Virus record (IMG/VR): IMGVR_UViG_3300031658_000026
Span: 1-41,791 of that record
Reading direction: 5' to 3' (one strand)
DNA: 41,791 nt
Source: a virus
Made by a program: the position numbers and the translations under genes. The notes below the pieces were generated by a model. It saw only the letters and a list, made by a program, of their open reading frames with translations, did not search any database and was not told where the DNA came from. Positions 1-6,326 of this stretch are shown here, in pieces; the first letter of the stretch is position 1; each line of letters begins with the position of its first letter.

Positions 1-2
1 CG

Positions 3-251
3 GAAGGCGGCGAGTTCAACGAGATTGTAAAGAAAATGTTCTTTCATGGCGAAAATATAGACGCAGACAGATTGTTTCACATGAAACGCGAACTAGGTGA
101 TATAATCTGGTACTGGATTACAGCAGTAGCCGCCGCAGGTTTTGATCCCAATGAAATACTGGAATTAAATGTTGAGAAATTAGAAAAACGTTACCCAGGC
201 GGCAAATTTAGTATACATTATTCAGCAAACAGACAAGAAGGAGATATCTGA
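3..251 (+). CDS. mazG: MazG-like nucleotide pyrophosphohydrolase (5' partial)
   Basis: The reading frame is open from the window edge (codon at position 3), so the gene starts outside the window. The visible part starts EGGEFNEIVKK and continues to KRELGDIIWYW. These two acidic helix motifs, ExxE and ExxD, bind Mg2+ in all-alpha NTP pyrophosphohydrolases of the MazG/dUTPase-like family. A typical family ending, KLEKRYPGGKF, follows. The enzyme should hydrolyse (d)NTPs to monophosphates plus pyrophosphate. In phages it is thought to clean the nucleotide pool or alter host alarmone or nucleotide balance. The TGA stop overlaps the next ATG by one base (TGATG), so the two are translationally coupled. 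The internal ATG at 36 is unlikely to be the start because it would remove the first acidic motif. Confidence 0.85.
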   Translation, partial: EGGEFNEIVKKMFFHGENIDADRLFHMKRELGDIIWYWITAVAAAGFDPNEILELNVEKLEKRYPGGKFSIHYSANRQEGDI

Positions 252-490
252 TGCATCCACTCATGCGGGACCTAACACAACTATCTGACTCAGACTTGCA
301 TGAAAAGATTACAACCACGCTGAAACGCATGAACTATTTTCAGCAAGCAGGCAACAATGACGCATACCAACAGATTGTGAGCATATATTGGGATTACATG
401 AACGAACAACAGGATCGTTTAGTAAGGCAAACATTACAGAAAGACGGCACCTTGGACGAATTTGGGGACCTTATTAAGGTAAACAAATAA
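251..490 (+). CDS. conserved small phage protein, unknown function
   Basis: This 79-residue protein is probably all-helical. It opens with MHPLMRDLTQLSDSDL, followed by a predicted helical hairpin. The style resembles short proteins common in marine T4-like phages that pair a 'LSD(E/S)(D/E)L' opening with a helix rich in Q, Y and N. No catalytic motif is visible. It overlaps the MazG stop by one base and its own TAA overlaps the next ATG (TAATG), so three genes are read as one coupled unit. I cannot assign a role. Confidence 0.7.
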   Translation: MHPLMRDLTQLSDSDLHEKITTTLKRMNYFQQAGNNDAYQQIVSIYWDYMNEQQDRLVRQTLQKDGTLDEFGDLIKVNK

Positions 491-1230
491 TGTTTGGAAC
501 TAGTACATACGGTAACATATTCAGGTGTATGACATATACCAATGAAATGCTCAGCACTAGAGAAATAAGCGTGGACATACAACTTGATATGTCTGGTTGT
601 GACCTACATATTGAAACTGTTGCTTTTGACAGACTAAGTTACTTGTTTGATGTGGCACTCACAGATTGTATTTTAATAAATCGTAACAATCCCGAGCTGG
701 AAAAGATAGATGAATTAAGCTATAATAAACTAGTGTATTGTTTCGGAGAACCATTGGATACATTTGTTGCAATGATGTTGTATCAGAAACTAGTTGCTAT
801 TCTAGGAGAGCATATTTATGTGGAAGGTATTTCATTACAAGCAGAACCAGGCGGCGGGTTTAGATATTCATTTAATCACGAGCAGTTAGGAACAACAATA
901 TTACCCGAAGATGATGATTTAGCGCAACGCAATCTGGTGCCATACGGAATCGACAAAATATGGTATTATCGAGATGACCTCACATGCAACGACAGATTAA
1001 CAGAATACTCCTCAGAAGGAATAGCAGCATTGCCGGTAGCAGATTGGGACAATAGTTCTGGTGCTTGTGCTATTGTGCCTGATCTGCTACCGGATGCGTT
1101 TGTATTACTAGAAGACGGCGATCTTACATGGGAAGGCGTAGGAATGTCCTGGGCAGAACCCGAAGTAACCACAGAACATGATGAACAAATTGACAACATC
1201 AAACAGTTCAGGCCAACAGTGGTAAAATGA
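490..1230 (+). CDS. hypothetical acidic protein
   Basis: This 246-residue acidic protein is not recognised. The first half mixes predicted beta and alpha (CDLHIETVAFDRLSYLFDVAL). The middle has a Gly-rich turn (AEPGGGFRY). The last third is rich in D, E and W, with an extended tail. No signal peptide or membrane segment is seen. The start at 490 is chosen because of the TAATG overlap with the upstream stop and an AAGG about 10 bases before it. An internal ATG at 529 is possible. It is the last gene of the MazG unit; a strong promoter follows. Confidence 0.65.
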   Translation: MFGTSTYGNIFRCMTYTNEMLSTREISVDIQLDMSGCDLHIETVAFDRLSYLFDVALTDCILINRNNPELEKIDELSYNKLVYCFGEPLDTFVAMMLYQKLVAILGEHIYVEGISLQAEPGGGFRYSFNHEQLGTTILPEDDDLAQRNLVPYGIDKIWYYRDDLTCNDRLTEYSSEGIAALPVADWDNSSGACAIVPDLLPDAFVLLEDGDLTWEGVGMSWAEPEVTTEHDEQIDNIKQFRPTVVK

Positions 1231-1268
1231 CTATCAACTGTTGTTATGTAAGATTGTTGTCGAAAAGG

Positions 1269-1297
1269 TTGACTAATCTGCTAATATAATATATAAT
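1269..1297 (+). promoter_or_regulatory. sigma70-type promoter (TTGACT-17-TATAAT)
   Basis: The -35 box TTGACT is at 1269-1274 and the -10 box TATAAT at 1292-1297, with an optimal 17-base spacer. A second TATAAT lies at 1285-1290 with poor spacing. It would drive the 1317 gene and the genes after it. Unlike several other promoters in this window, it leaves room for a short leader with a GAGG Shine-Dalgarno at 1306-1309. This looks like a host-RNA-polymerase early promoter. Confidence 0.8.
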
Positions 1298-1316
1298 AGT
1301 ATTATGAGGAATGAAT

Positions 1317-1703
1317 ATGAAATACAAACACAATTGGAAAATGGTATTAGATCACAGTGTCCATGGCGATGATGTTCACTGCCAGATATGTGGAGATGTT
1401 AGTTCCAGTTTAGATAATCAGCCGGAGTATGGCTGTACTCCGCCCAAAGATCAGGACCAAAAACGATTAATCCCAATAGTACCAACTAACGGCGTTGTGG
1501 ACTTGCCCAATGGATGTACACTATATTGGGAACTAAATGATGTAGGCGGTAGGACATACACAAGTGACGAAATTGGCGATGGCGTATTGGTATGGGACAC
1601 TGCTCTAATAGATGTATCGACGTTAATGGCGGCAATGACGCATGAAGCAACGCTAGTGAAAGCAGAAGAGCATTGGGCAAAAAAGAGAGCCAAGAACAAA
1701 TGA
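1317..1703 (+). CDS. hypothetical protein with N-terminal Cys/His cluster
   Basis: This 128-residue protein is not recognised. Near the N-terminus it has H-x2-DDVHCQICGD and a later C (EYGC), a spacing that could bind a metal. The middle is a beta-rich segment (VDLPNGCTLYWELNDVGGRTY) and the C-terminus is a basic helix ending KKRAKNK. The ATG at 1317 is preferred over the in-frame ATG at 1311, because the GAGG at 1306-1309 sits 7 bases from 1317 but only 1 base from 1311. The stop overlaps the next start (ATGA at 1700-1703). Confidence 0.65.
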   Translation: MKYKHNWKMVLDHSVHGDDVHCQICGDVSSSLDNQPEYGCTPPKDQDQKRLIPIVPTNGVVDLPNGCTLYWELNDVGGRTYTSDEIGDGVLVWDTALIDVSTLMAAMTHEATLVKAEEHWAKKRAKNK

Positions 1704-2212
1704 GTTATGACCAATACGGGCAGCAATTCCTAACAGAGGATGAACTTGTGAAGATGATTCACATTAATCCTGATCTGGATATTACCAACGTGTTGATGGA
1801 TGACCCACGGCTGTTTAACTATTGGAATAAAACATTGTACGCAGGCTATTCTAAGATTAACAAACATATCCAATTGGACATACCCGTTGATGAATTTGAT
1901 CGCATTAGTCAAGCAAAATGGAATATGCCAGAACAGTATAACAAGTTCGACATTGTTGGATGGTTAGTGGAACAATGTCAAACACAACAACAGATCAATC
2001 GTGTGGCACAGGAGTTAGTGTTGTATGATGAACGCAATTTAATGTCATTACTACAATTTTTAAAATACATGATTACCATGTTTCGCGAGCATAACATTGT
2101 TTGGGGAGTAGGCCGTGGATCCAGTGTCAGCTCATATGTATTATACTTATTAGGAGTGCATAAAGTGGACAGCATGATGTATAATCTAGACGTAGCAGAT
2201 TTTTTACGGTAA
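1700..2212 (+). CDS. small protein resembling the GRGS motif region of DNA polymerase III alpha
   Basis: This 170-residue protein's C-terminal 55 residues resemble the start of the bacterial Pol III alpha palm. LLQFLKYMITMFREHN is followed by WGVGRGSSVSSYVLYLLG (residues 135-152) and then VDSMMYNLDVADFLR. In Pol III alpha the equivalent run is 'EHGI-VGPGRGSxxGSLVAYxLG-IT-x-DPLxYxLxxxRFL'. The GRGS segment is part of the nucleotide-binding palm. The catalytic aspartates, which come later in real Pol III, are absent because the protein stops there, so polymerase activity is not expected. The start at 1700 uses the ATGA overlap; an upstream TTG at 1673 is less likely. It might bind nucleotides or DNA, or be a polymerase relic kept for another role. 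Confidence 0.6.
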   Translation: MSYDQYGQQFLTEDELVKMIHINPDLDITNVLMDDPRLFNYWNKTLYAGYSKINKHIQLDIPVDEFDRISQAKWNMPEQYNKFDIVGWLVEQCQTQQQINRVAQELVLYDERNLMSLLQFLKYMITMFREHNIVWGVGRGSSVSSYVLYLLGVHKVDSMMYNLDVADFLR

Positions 2213-2274
2213 AACAACAAATAAGAGATCCTCCTAAGGAAACGAAAGAAAGAAAAGCAAGTACAATTTCTTAA

Positions 2275-2282
2275 GATAAATA
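2275..2282 (+). promoter_or_regulatory. late promoter GATAAATA, +1 at the iscA start codon
   Basis: The octamer matches the T4-type late -10 element. By T4 geometry (octamer at -13 to -6) transcription would begin at 2288, the A of the iscA-like ATG. Only 5 bases separate the octamer from the ATG and no Shine-Dalgarno fits, so a leaderless mRNA is predicted. Confidence 0.7.
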
Positions 2283-2287
2283 ACATT

Positions 2288-2650
2288 ATGAGCTATAGTA
2301 ATATACTAACAACAACTGAACTTGAAATAACAAAGGCAGCGCAAACAAAAATGTGCAATATTATTGCTAATGCAGATACTTCACCTGCTGGCATTCGTAT
2401 ATATATGACAGGTGGCGGTTGCAGTGGTTTGACATACGGCATGACGTTTGCCGACAGCACTGGAGAACTTGACAAAACTATGCAGTTTAATGATTGTAAT
2501 GTGTATGTAGATGTTGTAGCACTTTCATACTTATATGGCGCTCAAGTAGATTATGTTAGTGACGTGGGCATGGAAAGATTTGTGTTTAATAACATGTTTA
2601 GCAATACAGATGGTTCAGGTTCTTGTGGTGGTTGCGGATCAGCACAATAA
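2288..2650 (+). CDS. iscA: IscA/HesB-type Fe-S cluster carrier
   Basis: This 120-residue A-type carrier should bind Fe-S clusters and pass them to apo-proteins in the cytoplasm. Visible features are the first ligand loop GGGCSGLTYG (Cys45) and a C-terminal SCGGCGSAQ (Cys113, Cys116). The three-Cys arrangement and the 'xGGGCSGLxY' loop are diagnostic of the HesB/IscA fold. The C-terminal pair is spaced C-x2-C, whereas cellular IscA, ErpA and SufA usually have C-x-C (CGCG), and a glycine-rich linker precedes it. It starts directly at a late promoter and is followed after a late promoter and leader by an IscU-like gene. The pair is therefore a phage Fe-S assembly module expressed late. Confidence 0.88.
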   Translation: MSYSNILTTTELEITKAAQTKMCNIIANADTSPAGIRIYMTGGGCSGLTYGMTFADSTGELDKTMQFNDCNVYVDVVALSYLYGAQVDYVSDVGMERFVFNNMFSNTDGSGSCGGCGSAQ

Positions 2651-2653
2651 ATA
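2646..2653 (+). promoter_or_regulatory. late promoter AATAAATA overlapping the iscA stop
   Basis: The TAA stop of the upstream gene (2648-2650) is inside the octamer. The predicted +1 is 2659, which is the first base of a stem-loop (2659-2679). This would give the iscU-like gene a structured leader of about 59 bases. Confidence 0.6.
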
Positions 2654-2658
2654 ACACA

Positions 2659-2679
2659 GGGATAGAATTTAATTATCCC
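2659..2679 (+). promoter_or_regulatory. 5'-terminal leader stem-loop before iscU
   Basis: GGGATA (2659-2664) pairs with TATCCC (2674-2679) around a 9-base loop, with a G-U pair possible inside. It begins exactly at the predicted +1 of the preceding late promoter, so the mRNA would start with a hairpin. No U-tract follows, so it is not a typical terminator. A second candidate octamer, TTTAAATA, lies at 2707-2714 just before the gene. Confidence 0.5.
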
Positions 2680-2717
2680 ATATAACATGGAGGCGGCTTC
2701 TTGTCGTTTAAATAATT

Positions 2718-3095
2718 ATGGCATATTCAGATAAAGTATTAGATCATTTTGAAAATCCAAGAAATGTTGGCATATTAGATGTAAATAATCCAACAGTTGG
2801 CACCGGCATAGTAGGTGCTCCAGCATGCGGAGATGTAATGAAATTACAAATCCAAGTAGACAACGGTATCATAACCGATGCTAAGTTTAAAACATATGGG
2901 TGTGGCAGTGCGTTAGCATCTAGTTCGTTAGTGACTGAATGGATCAAGGGTAAAACGTTGGCATATGCAGCAGAGATAACAAATTCCGATATAGCAGAAG
3001 AGCTATCATTGCCGCCAGTTAAAATTCATTGCAGTGTGTTGGCGGCTGATGCCATAAACGCTGCTATAAAAGATTACAAACAAAAACAATCGTAA
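2718..3095 (+). CDS. iscU: IscU-type Fe-S cluster assembly scaffold
   Basis: This 125-residue protein is nearly the full length of bacterial IscU. It keeps every known functional residue: Cys37 and Asp39 in APACGDVM, Cys62 in YGCGSA, and His104-Cys105 in KIHCSVLA. It also has LPPVK (98-102), the sequence HscA recognises on IscU, so it should be able to use the host HscA/HscB chaperones as well as the host cysteine desulfurase. Its role is to build [2Fe-2S] clusters before transfer to carriers such as the neighbouring IscA-like protein. No phage IscS, HscA or ferredoxin is visible, so the host must supply them. The start is the only ATG that keeps the conserved MAYSDKVLDHFxNPRNVG opening. Confidence 0.93.
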   Translation: MAYSDKVLDHFENPRNVGILDVNNPTVGTGIVGAPACGDVMKLQIQVDNGIITDAKFKTYGCGSALASSSLVTEWIKGKTLAYAAEITNSDIAEELSLPPVKIHCSVLAADAINAAIKDYKQKQS

Positions 3096-3111
3096 CTAAA
3101 GGAAAAATAAG

Positions 3112-3486
3112 ATGGCAAGAGTACATAAGACAATGCGAGGAGTGACACTTAACATGGATCAGATTGCAATTAAAAACGAAAAAACTATTGCAATGGGCAA
3201 CATGAAAGTTAACGCAGCAGGCGACTCCATTGGGTCCAATGGCGTTGTTGTGAAAAGCGCGAGCCAGCGTATTAAAGAGCAAAACGAATTGCATTCGATG
3301 GTGCCAACCCGAATGCCTGTGGCAAGTAGTAGCCAACCAGACCCACCAGAACCGGCTGCGGCTGCATTTGAATCGGACGCAGATAAAATATTAGCAGATG
3401 CTGGTATTCCTACAGTAGTATCAGATTTAACACCACCACCATCAAAACTGTCACAAGATGACATAAACAACCTTACTAAGGAATAA
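3112..3486 (+). CDS. conserved phage protein, possibly virion-associated
   Basis: This 124-residue protein begins MARVHKTMRGVTLNMDQIA and continues with a NEKTIAMGNMKVNAAGDSIG segment. The second half is low-complexity, rich in P, A, S and D, and ends in a short helix. The pattern (basic start, 'G(N)MKVNAxGD' core, Pro/Ala-rich tail) is familiar from a conserved but uncharacterised family in marine T4-like phages, sometimes suspected to be structural. GGAAAAAT lies before the ATG. It is followed 2 bases later by the GroES-like gene, so the two are one operon. Confidence 0.65.
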   Translation: MARVHKTMRGVTLNMDQIAIKNEKTIAMGNMKVNAAGDSIGSNGVVVKSASQRIKEQNELHSMVPTRMPVASSSQPDPPEPAAAAFESDADKILADAGIPTVVSDLTPPPSKLSQDDINNLTKE

Positions 3487-3488
3487 TA

Positions 3489-3839
3489 ATGAAATTAGTA
3501 GCAATCAAAGACCACATCATTGTAAGCGATATGAAATTCAACGAACGTGTTTCCACTGGTGGCATTGTGATATTAGCGGATGATAAAACATCCAATGGTA
3601 TTCGGCCACGTTGGGCCAAAGTGTATGCTGTGGGAAGACTCTGCAAAGATATTCAGGTTGGTCAATATGTACTTATAGCACATGGGCGTTGGACTCGCGG
3701 AATTGAGCACGGAGATGATGTTATTCGCCGAATTGACAACGATGACATTTTGGCTGTAAGTGATGTACCAATGCAAGATGAATCTGAAGCAGGAGCAAAC
3801 ATTGTAACAGATTCTGTTCGTAAGGAATTGCCTGCATAA
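3489..3839 (+). CDS. GroES/gp31-like co-chaperonin
   Basis: This 116-residue protein is close in size to T4 gp31 (111) and GroES (97). It opens with the beta strand MKLVAIKDHIIVSDM. A flexible loop follows, ERVSTGGIVILADDKTSNG, carrying a GIVI tripeptide like the GroEL-binding IVL of the GroES mobile loop. Next come barrel strands (RWAKVYAVGRLCKDIQVGQYVLIAHGRW) and a final strand RRIDNDDILAVSD. That is the GroES barrel order. In T4, gp31 replaces GroES so that host GroEL can fold the major capsid protein, and a similar role is likely here. The C-terminal 25 residues are an extra acidic tail. Confidence 0.75.
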   Translation: MKLVAIKDHIIVSDMKFNERVSTGGIVILADDKTSNGIRPRWAKVYAVGRLCKDIQVGQYVLIAHGRWTRGIEHGDDVIRRIDNDDILAVSDVPMQDESEAGANIVTDSVRKELPA

Positions 3840-3906
3840 AGGCAGTCCCAGATGTTTGCAATTTAACACTGTATTTTAATACAACAACCAAGAACTTTAC
3901 TAGTAA

Positions 3907-4068
3907 ATGTCAGACACTGTACACCAGGGCATGTTTGGTCAATCAATAACAATGAATGACTATGTCCTGGTGGCGAACGACTGCAACCCATGTAGCAAAG
4001 ATGTGTGCAGAGTACATCCAGATCTAGTTATAATTTATGCATTAACACGAAACCCAAATGAGAGATAG
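3907..4068 (+). CDS. small Cys-containing protein, unknown
   Basis: This 53-residue frame fills most of the gap between the GroES-like gene and gp44. Its TAG directly abuts the gp44 ATG (TAGATG), which supports it being real and coupled. It contains NDCNPCSKDVC, three cysteines spaced C-x2-C-x4-C, suggesting a metal site or disulfide. The Shine-Dalgarno is weak. A short inverted repeat (TGTATT-TT-AATACA) lies upstream in the 67-base non-coding stretch. Confidence 0.5.
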   Translation: MSDTVHQGMFGQSITMNDYVLVANDCNPCSKDVCRVHPDLVIIYALTRNPNER

Positions 4069-4992
4069 ATGAATAATAATTTATGGACAGAAAAATATAG
4101 ACCTGCTACACTGAACGGTTATGTATTCGTGGACGACAATCAGAAAGGACAGATACAGGGCTGGATTAAAGAAAAGTCTATTCCGCATCTAATGTTCAGT
4201 GGAGCAGCAGGTACAGGTAAAACCACTCTTGCCAAGATACTAATCAATGAGATGAGTATTAATCCATATGACCTATTAGAGGTAAACGCATCTCGCAACA
4301 ACACAGTAGAGTATATTAAAAACACAATCGTTAGTTTTGTGTCAACAATGCCTTACGGTACTTTCAAAGTTGTGTTATTGGACGAAGCAGATTATATGTC
4401 GCCTAATGCACAGGCGGTGCTACGTGGAATAATGGAGACATACTACGAAACAGCACGTTTTATATTAACTTGTAATTATCCACACAAGGTAATACCAGCG
4501 TTACACAGCAGATGCCAAGGATTCCATATTGATCGCATCGATCATACAGAATTTACAGCCCGAGCAGCAGAGATTCTTATAACTGAAGGTGTTGAACCTG
4601 ATCTGGATATACTTGATAGTTATGTCAAGGCTACATATCCTGACTTGAGAAAATGTATTGGACTAATACAGGCAAATAGTAGCACTGGACAATTACTCAT
4701 GACAGCCAGCAGTGGCAGCGGTAGCGACCATAAACTTAAAGCAGTTGCTCAATTTAAAGCAGGTAATATCCGAGCAGCACGAAAAACATTGTGTGATGGC
4801 ATCACTGCCACTGATGTTGATGGGCTGATCACATGGGCGTACAACAACCTTGAGTTATGGTCTGACACAGAAGAAGGACAAGATGCTGCTATATTGGTTA
4901 TTCGCGATGCAGCGGCAAGAGTGCCAATGGTAGCTGATCCTGAAATTAACCTTAGTGCCATGATAATCGAATTATGTACAATCGATAAATAA
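4069..4992 (+). CDS. 44: clamp-loader large subunit gp44
   Basis: This 307-residue AAA+ ATPase (T4 gp44 is 319) loads the gp45 clamp onto primer-template DNA. The N-terminal NLWTEKYRP is the hallmark of RFC-type clamp loaders. Walker A is GAAGTGKT (45-52), Walker B with the DEAD-like LDEAD is at 104-108, and sensor 1 TCN is at 134-136. The SRC arginine-finger motif at 147-149 completes the ATPase site between subunits. The lid and collar domains follow. In T4 the next gene is the small subunit gp62, but the following genes here do not resemble gp62. The stop codon lies inside a late promoter. Confidence 0.95.
   Translation: MNNNLWTEKYRPATLNGYVFVDDNQKGQIQGWIKEKSIPHLMFSGAAGTGKTTLAKILINEMSINPYDLLEVNASRNNTVEYIKNTIVSFVSTMPYGTFKVVLLDEADYMSPNAQAVLRGIMETYYETARFILTCNYPHKVIPALHSRCQGFHIDRIDHTEFTARAAEILITEGVEPDLDILDSYVKATYPDLRKCIGLIQANSSTGQLLMTASSGSGSDHKLKAVAQFKAGNIRAARKTLCDGITATDVDGLITWAYNNLELWSDTEEGQDAAILVIRDAAARVPMVADPEINLSAMIIELCTIDK
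4984..4991 (+). promoter_or_regulatory. late promoter GATAAATA overlapping the gene 44 stop
   Basis: The gp44 stop TAA (4990-4992) overlaps the octamer. The predicted +1 is 4997, giving a leader of about 32 bases to the ATG at 5029, with an AGAGA-type Shine-Dalgarno. Confidence 0.55.
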
Positions 4993-5028
4993 TTATTATA
5001 ACACTAACATACAACCAGAGAAAACAAC

Positions 5029-5376
5029 ATGGCTAAACCAAAAGATACATTTCTAGTAGCAAACTACATGATGGGACCAAAAGACCCAGCAAAATCATCA
5101 CAGAAAGATTACATGTCCAATCCTGACAACATTTCTTATGGTGAAGCTGTTACTATTACAAAAGGCCTTAAAGATAAAGATCTTAAAGCAGCAATTATAC
5201 TAAATGTAACTAAACAATCTGTGATGAAATGCAGATTTGATTTAGGCGAAGTTAACGATTGGGAAACTTTAGCAAAGTATTACTCTAAGGGTTATCCACA
5301 ATACCTGTCTATGTTACAACCAACAGTTGAATCTTCAACGATCAGTGTAAACGAAGAAGAGCCACAACAAGGATGA
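5029..5376 (+). CDS. hypothetical protein downstream of gp44
   Basis: This 115-residue protein is not recognised. It has an N-terminal disordered-looking segment, a helical middle (EAVTITKGLKDKDLKAAIILNV) and an acidic, Q-rich tail. It sits in the genomic position where T4 has gene 62. However, it is much shorter than T4 gp62 (187) and I see no convincing similarity. It overlaps the next gene by 4 bases (ATGA). Confidence 0.65.
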   Translation: MAKPKDTFLVANYMMGPKDPAKSSQKDYMSNPDNISYGEAVTITKGLKDKDLKAAIILNVTKQSVMKCRFDLGEVNDWETLAKYYSKGYPQYLSMLQPTVESSTISVNEEEPQQG

Positions 5377-5567
5377 GTAATCAACACGAACTGGACAGTG
5401 AATACTTTGATCATCAACTAAGACTAATTGTCAACGATATTGACAATTACACCCCACTGGGAATGTTTAGGGTTCTTACTAAACTAGCAGATGTTGCCAG
5501 ACCCACGGAAACTCATAGTGAATTTATGATTAGAACATACGGACATCCTCCGCCACAAGGACAATAA
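5373..5567 (+). CDS. hypothetical small protein
   Basis: This 64-residue protein has one or two helices (EYFDHQLRLIVNDIDNYTPLGMFRVLTKLADVA) and a proline-rich end. There is no motif. The start overlaps the upstream stop as ATGA with AAGGA just before. Translational coupling suggests it is expressed with the 5029 gene. Confidence 0.6.
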   Translation: MSNQHELDSEYFDHQLRLIVNDIDNYTPLGMFRVLTKLADVARPTETHSEFMIRTYGHPPPQGQ

Positions 5568-5578
5568 GGACAATAGCC

Positions 5579-5812
5579 GTGAGCACAGCAAAAGGAATGC
5601 TAATACTCAAGGAAGCAATGAGTCAGGATCCTGGCTTCGCTTATGTGTGGCATTGTGGTATTGCAACGGCAATGTATGATGAGTTACCAGACACATTCTG
5701 GATGCCTGATAAATCTGAGTATCATAGAATATGCAATCGGGCAGCGTCACGGTTTATGAAGAATACGTTTGATATTGAAACTTATCATGGCATGCTGGAT
5801 GGAAAGACATGA
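5579..5812 (+). CDS. conserved small phage protein (GTG start)
   Basis: This 77-residue protein opens STAKGMLILKEAMSQDPGFAYVWHCGIATAMYDE and has a later NRAASRFMKNTFDI. This composition is familiar from a widespread small phage protein of unknown function, where 'YAWxWHCNIAxxxYDE' and 'NRAAARFMxxxFxVDT' are typical. The start is GTG at 5579, with AAGGA 8-12 bases upstream, because no ATG fits. It overlaps the dCMP deaminase gene by 4 bases. Confidence 0.7.
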   Translation: MSTAKGMLILKEAMSQDPGFAYVWHCGIATAMYDELPDTFWMPDKSEYHRICNRAASRFMKNTFDIETYHGMLDGKT

Positions 5813-6258
5813 TATCAGGAACACAGTTCATGCGTATTGCCAGAATAGTAGCAGAATCTTCGCATTGTGTGTCTGAAAACGTGGGTGCTGTAATTACCAA
5901 AAATGACAGGATTATATCCTGTGGCTACAATGGCACTCCACACGGTTATACCAATTGCGATGATATATGGTATGGATCAGGTCCTGAACATTCTAAATGG
6001 AGTTCCGGACACGAGATCCATGCTGAAATGAATGCTATCATTTATGCGGCTAAGGCTGGACTATCAATCGAAGGTGCTGTACTGTACACTACGTTGTCGC
6101 CATGTAGGCAATGTCTCAAGCACATGAAACAGTCTGGTATCAAGCACATATACTTTGAAGATTTGTATCGTAAAACTTCACCTGAACAACACATTAAGGA
6201 CCTAAATTTTTGTAATGATATTGGCATTGGAATGACACAATTTAGCACAAAAAGTTAA
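5809..6258 (+). CDS. cd: dCMP deaminase
   Basis: This 149-residue zinc enzyme should deaminate dCMP to dUMP, feeding dTMP synthesis. The zinc and catalytic motif HAE is at 71-73 (EIHAEMNAI) and PCRQC (98-102) supplies the two Cys ligands. GYNGTPHGYTNCDD near residue 39 is the substrate and extra zinc/allosteric loop of the phage-type dCMP deaminase family. It is shorter than T4 Cd (193). No thymidylate synthase or dUTPase is visible in this window. The ATGA overlap with the upstream gene fixes the start. Confidence 0.93.
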   Translation: MISGTQFMRIARIVAESSHCVSENVGAVITKNDRIISCGYNGTPHGYTNCDDIWYGSGPEHSKWSSGHEIHAEMNAIIYAAKAGLSIEGAVLYTTLSPCRQCLKHMKQSGIKHIYFEDLYRKTSPEQHIKDLNFCNDIGIGMTQFSTKS

Positions 6259-6266
6259 AGAAAGGC

Positions 6267-6295
6267 TTGCTTTTTAGTTAAAAGTGTAGTATAAT
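6267..6295 (+). promoter_or_regulatory. sigma70-type promoter (TTGCTT-17-TATAAT)
   Basis: TTGCTT is at 6267-6272 and TATAAT at 6290-6295, 17 bases apart, in the gap before the 6327 gene. An octamer ACTAAATA, one base off NATAAATA, lies just downstream (6302-6309), so the gene may be read both early and late. Confidence 0.8.
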
Positions 6296-6326
6296 ACACG
6301 TACTAAATAATTAAAGCGAGTAAGGC

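Noticed and set aside
1700-2212. Annotating this gene as DNA polymerase III alpha subunit
   Set aside because: Only the GRGS segment is similar and the catalytic aspartates are missing, so polymerase activity cannot be claimed.
4006-4034. Possible sigma70 promoter before gp44 (TATAAT at 4029)
   Set aside because: It lies within the small Cys gene and has no acceptable -35 box 17 bases upstream.
5029-5376. Calling this gene gp62 by position
   Set aside because: Position after gp44 fits, but length and sequence do not resemble gp62, so the name is not justified.
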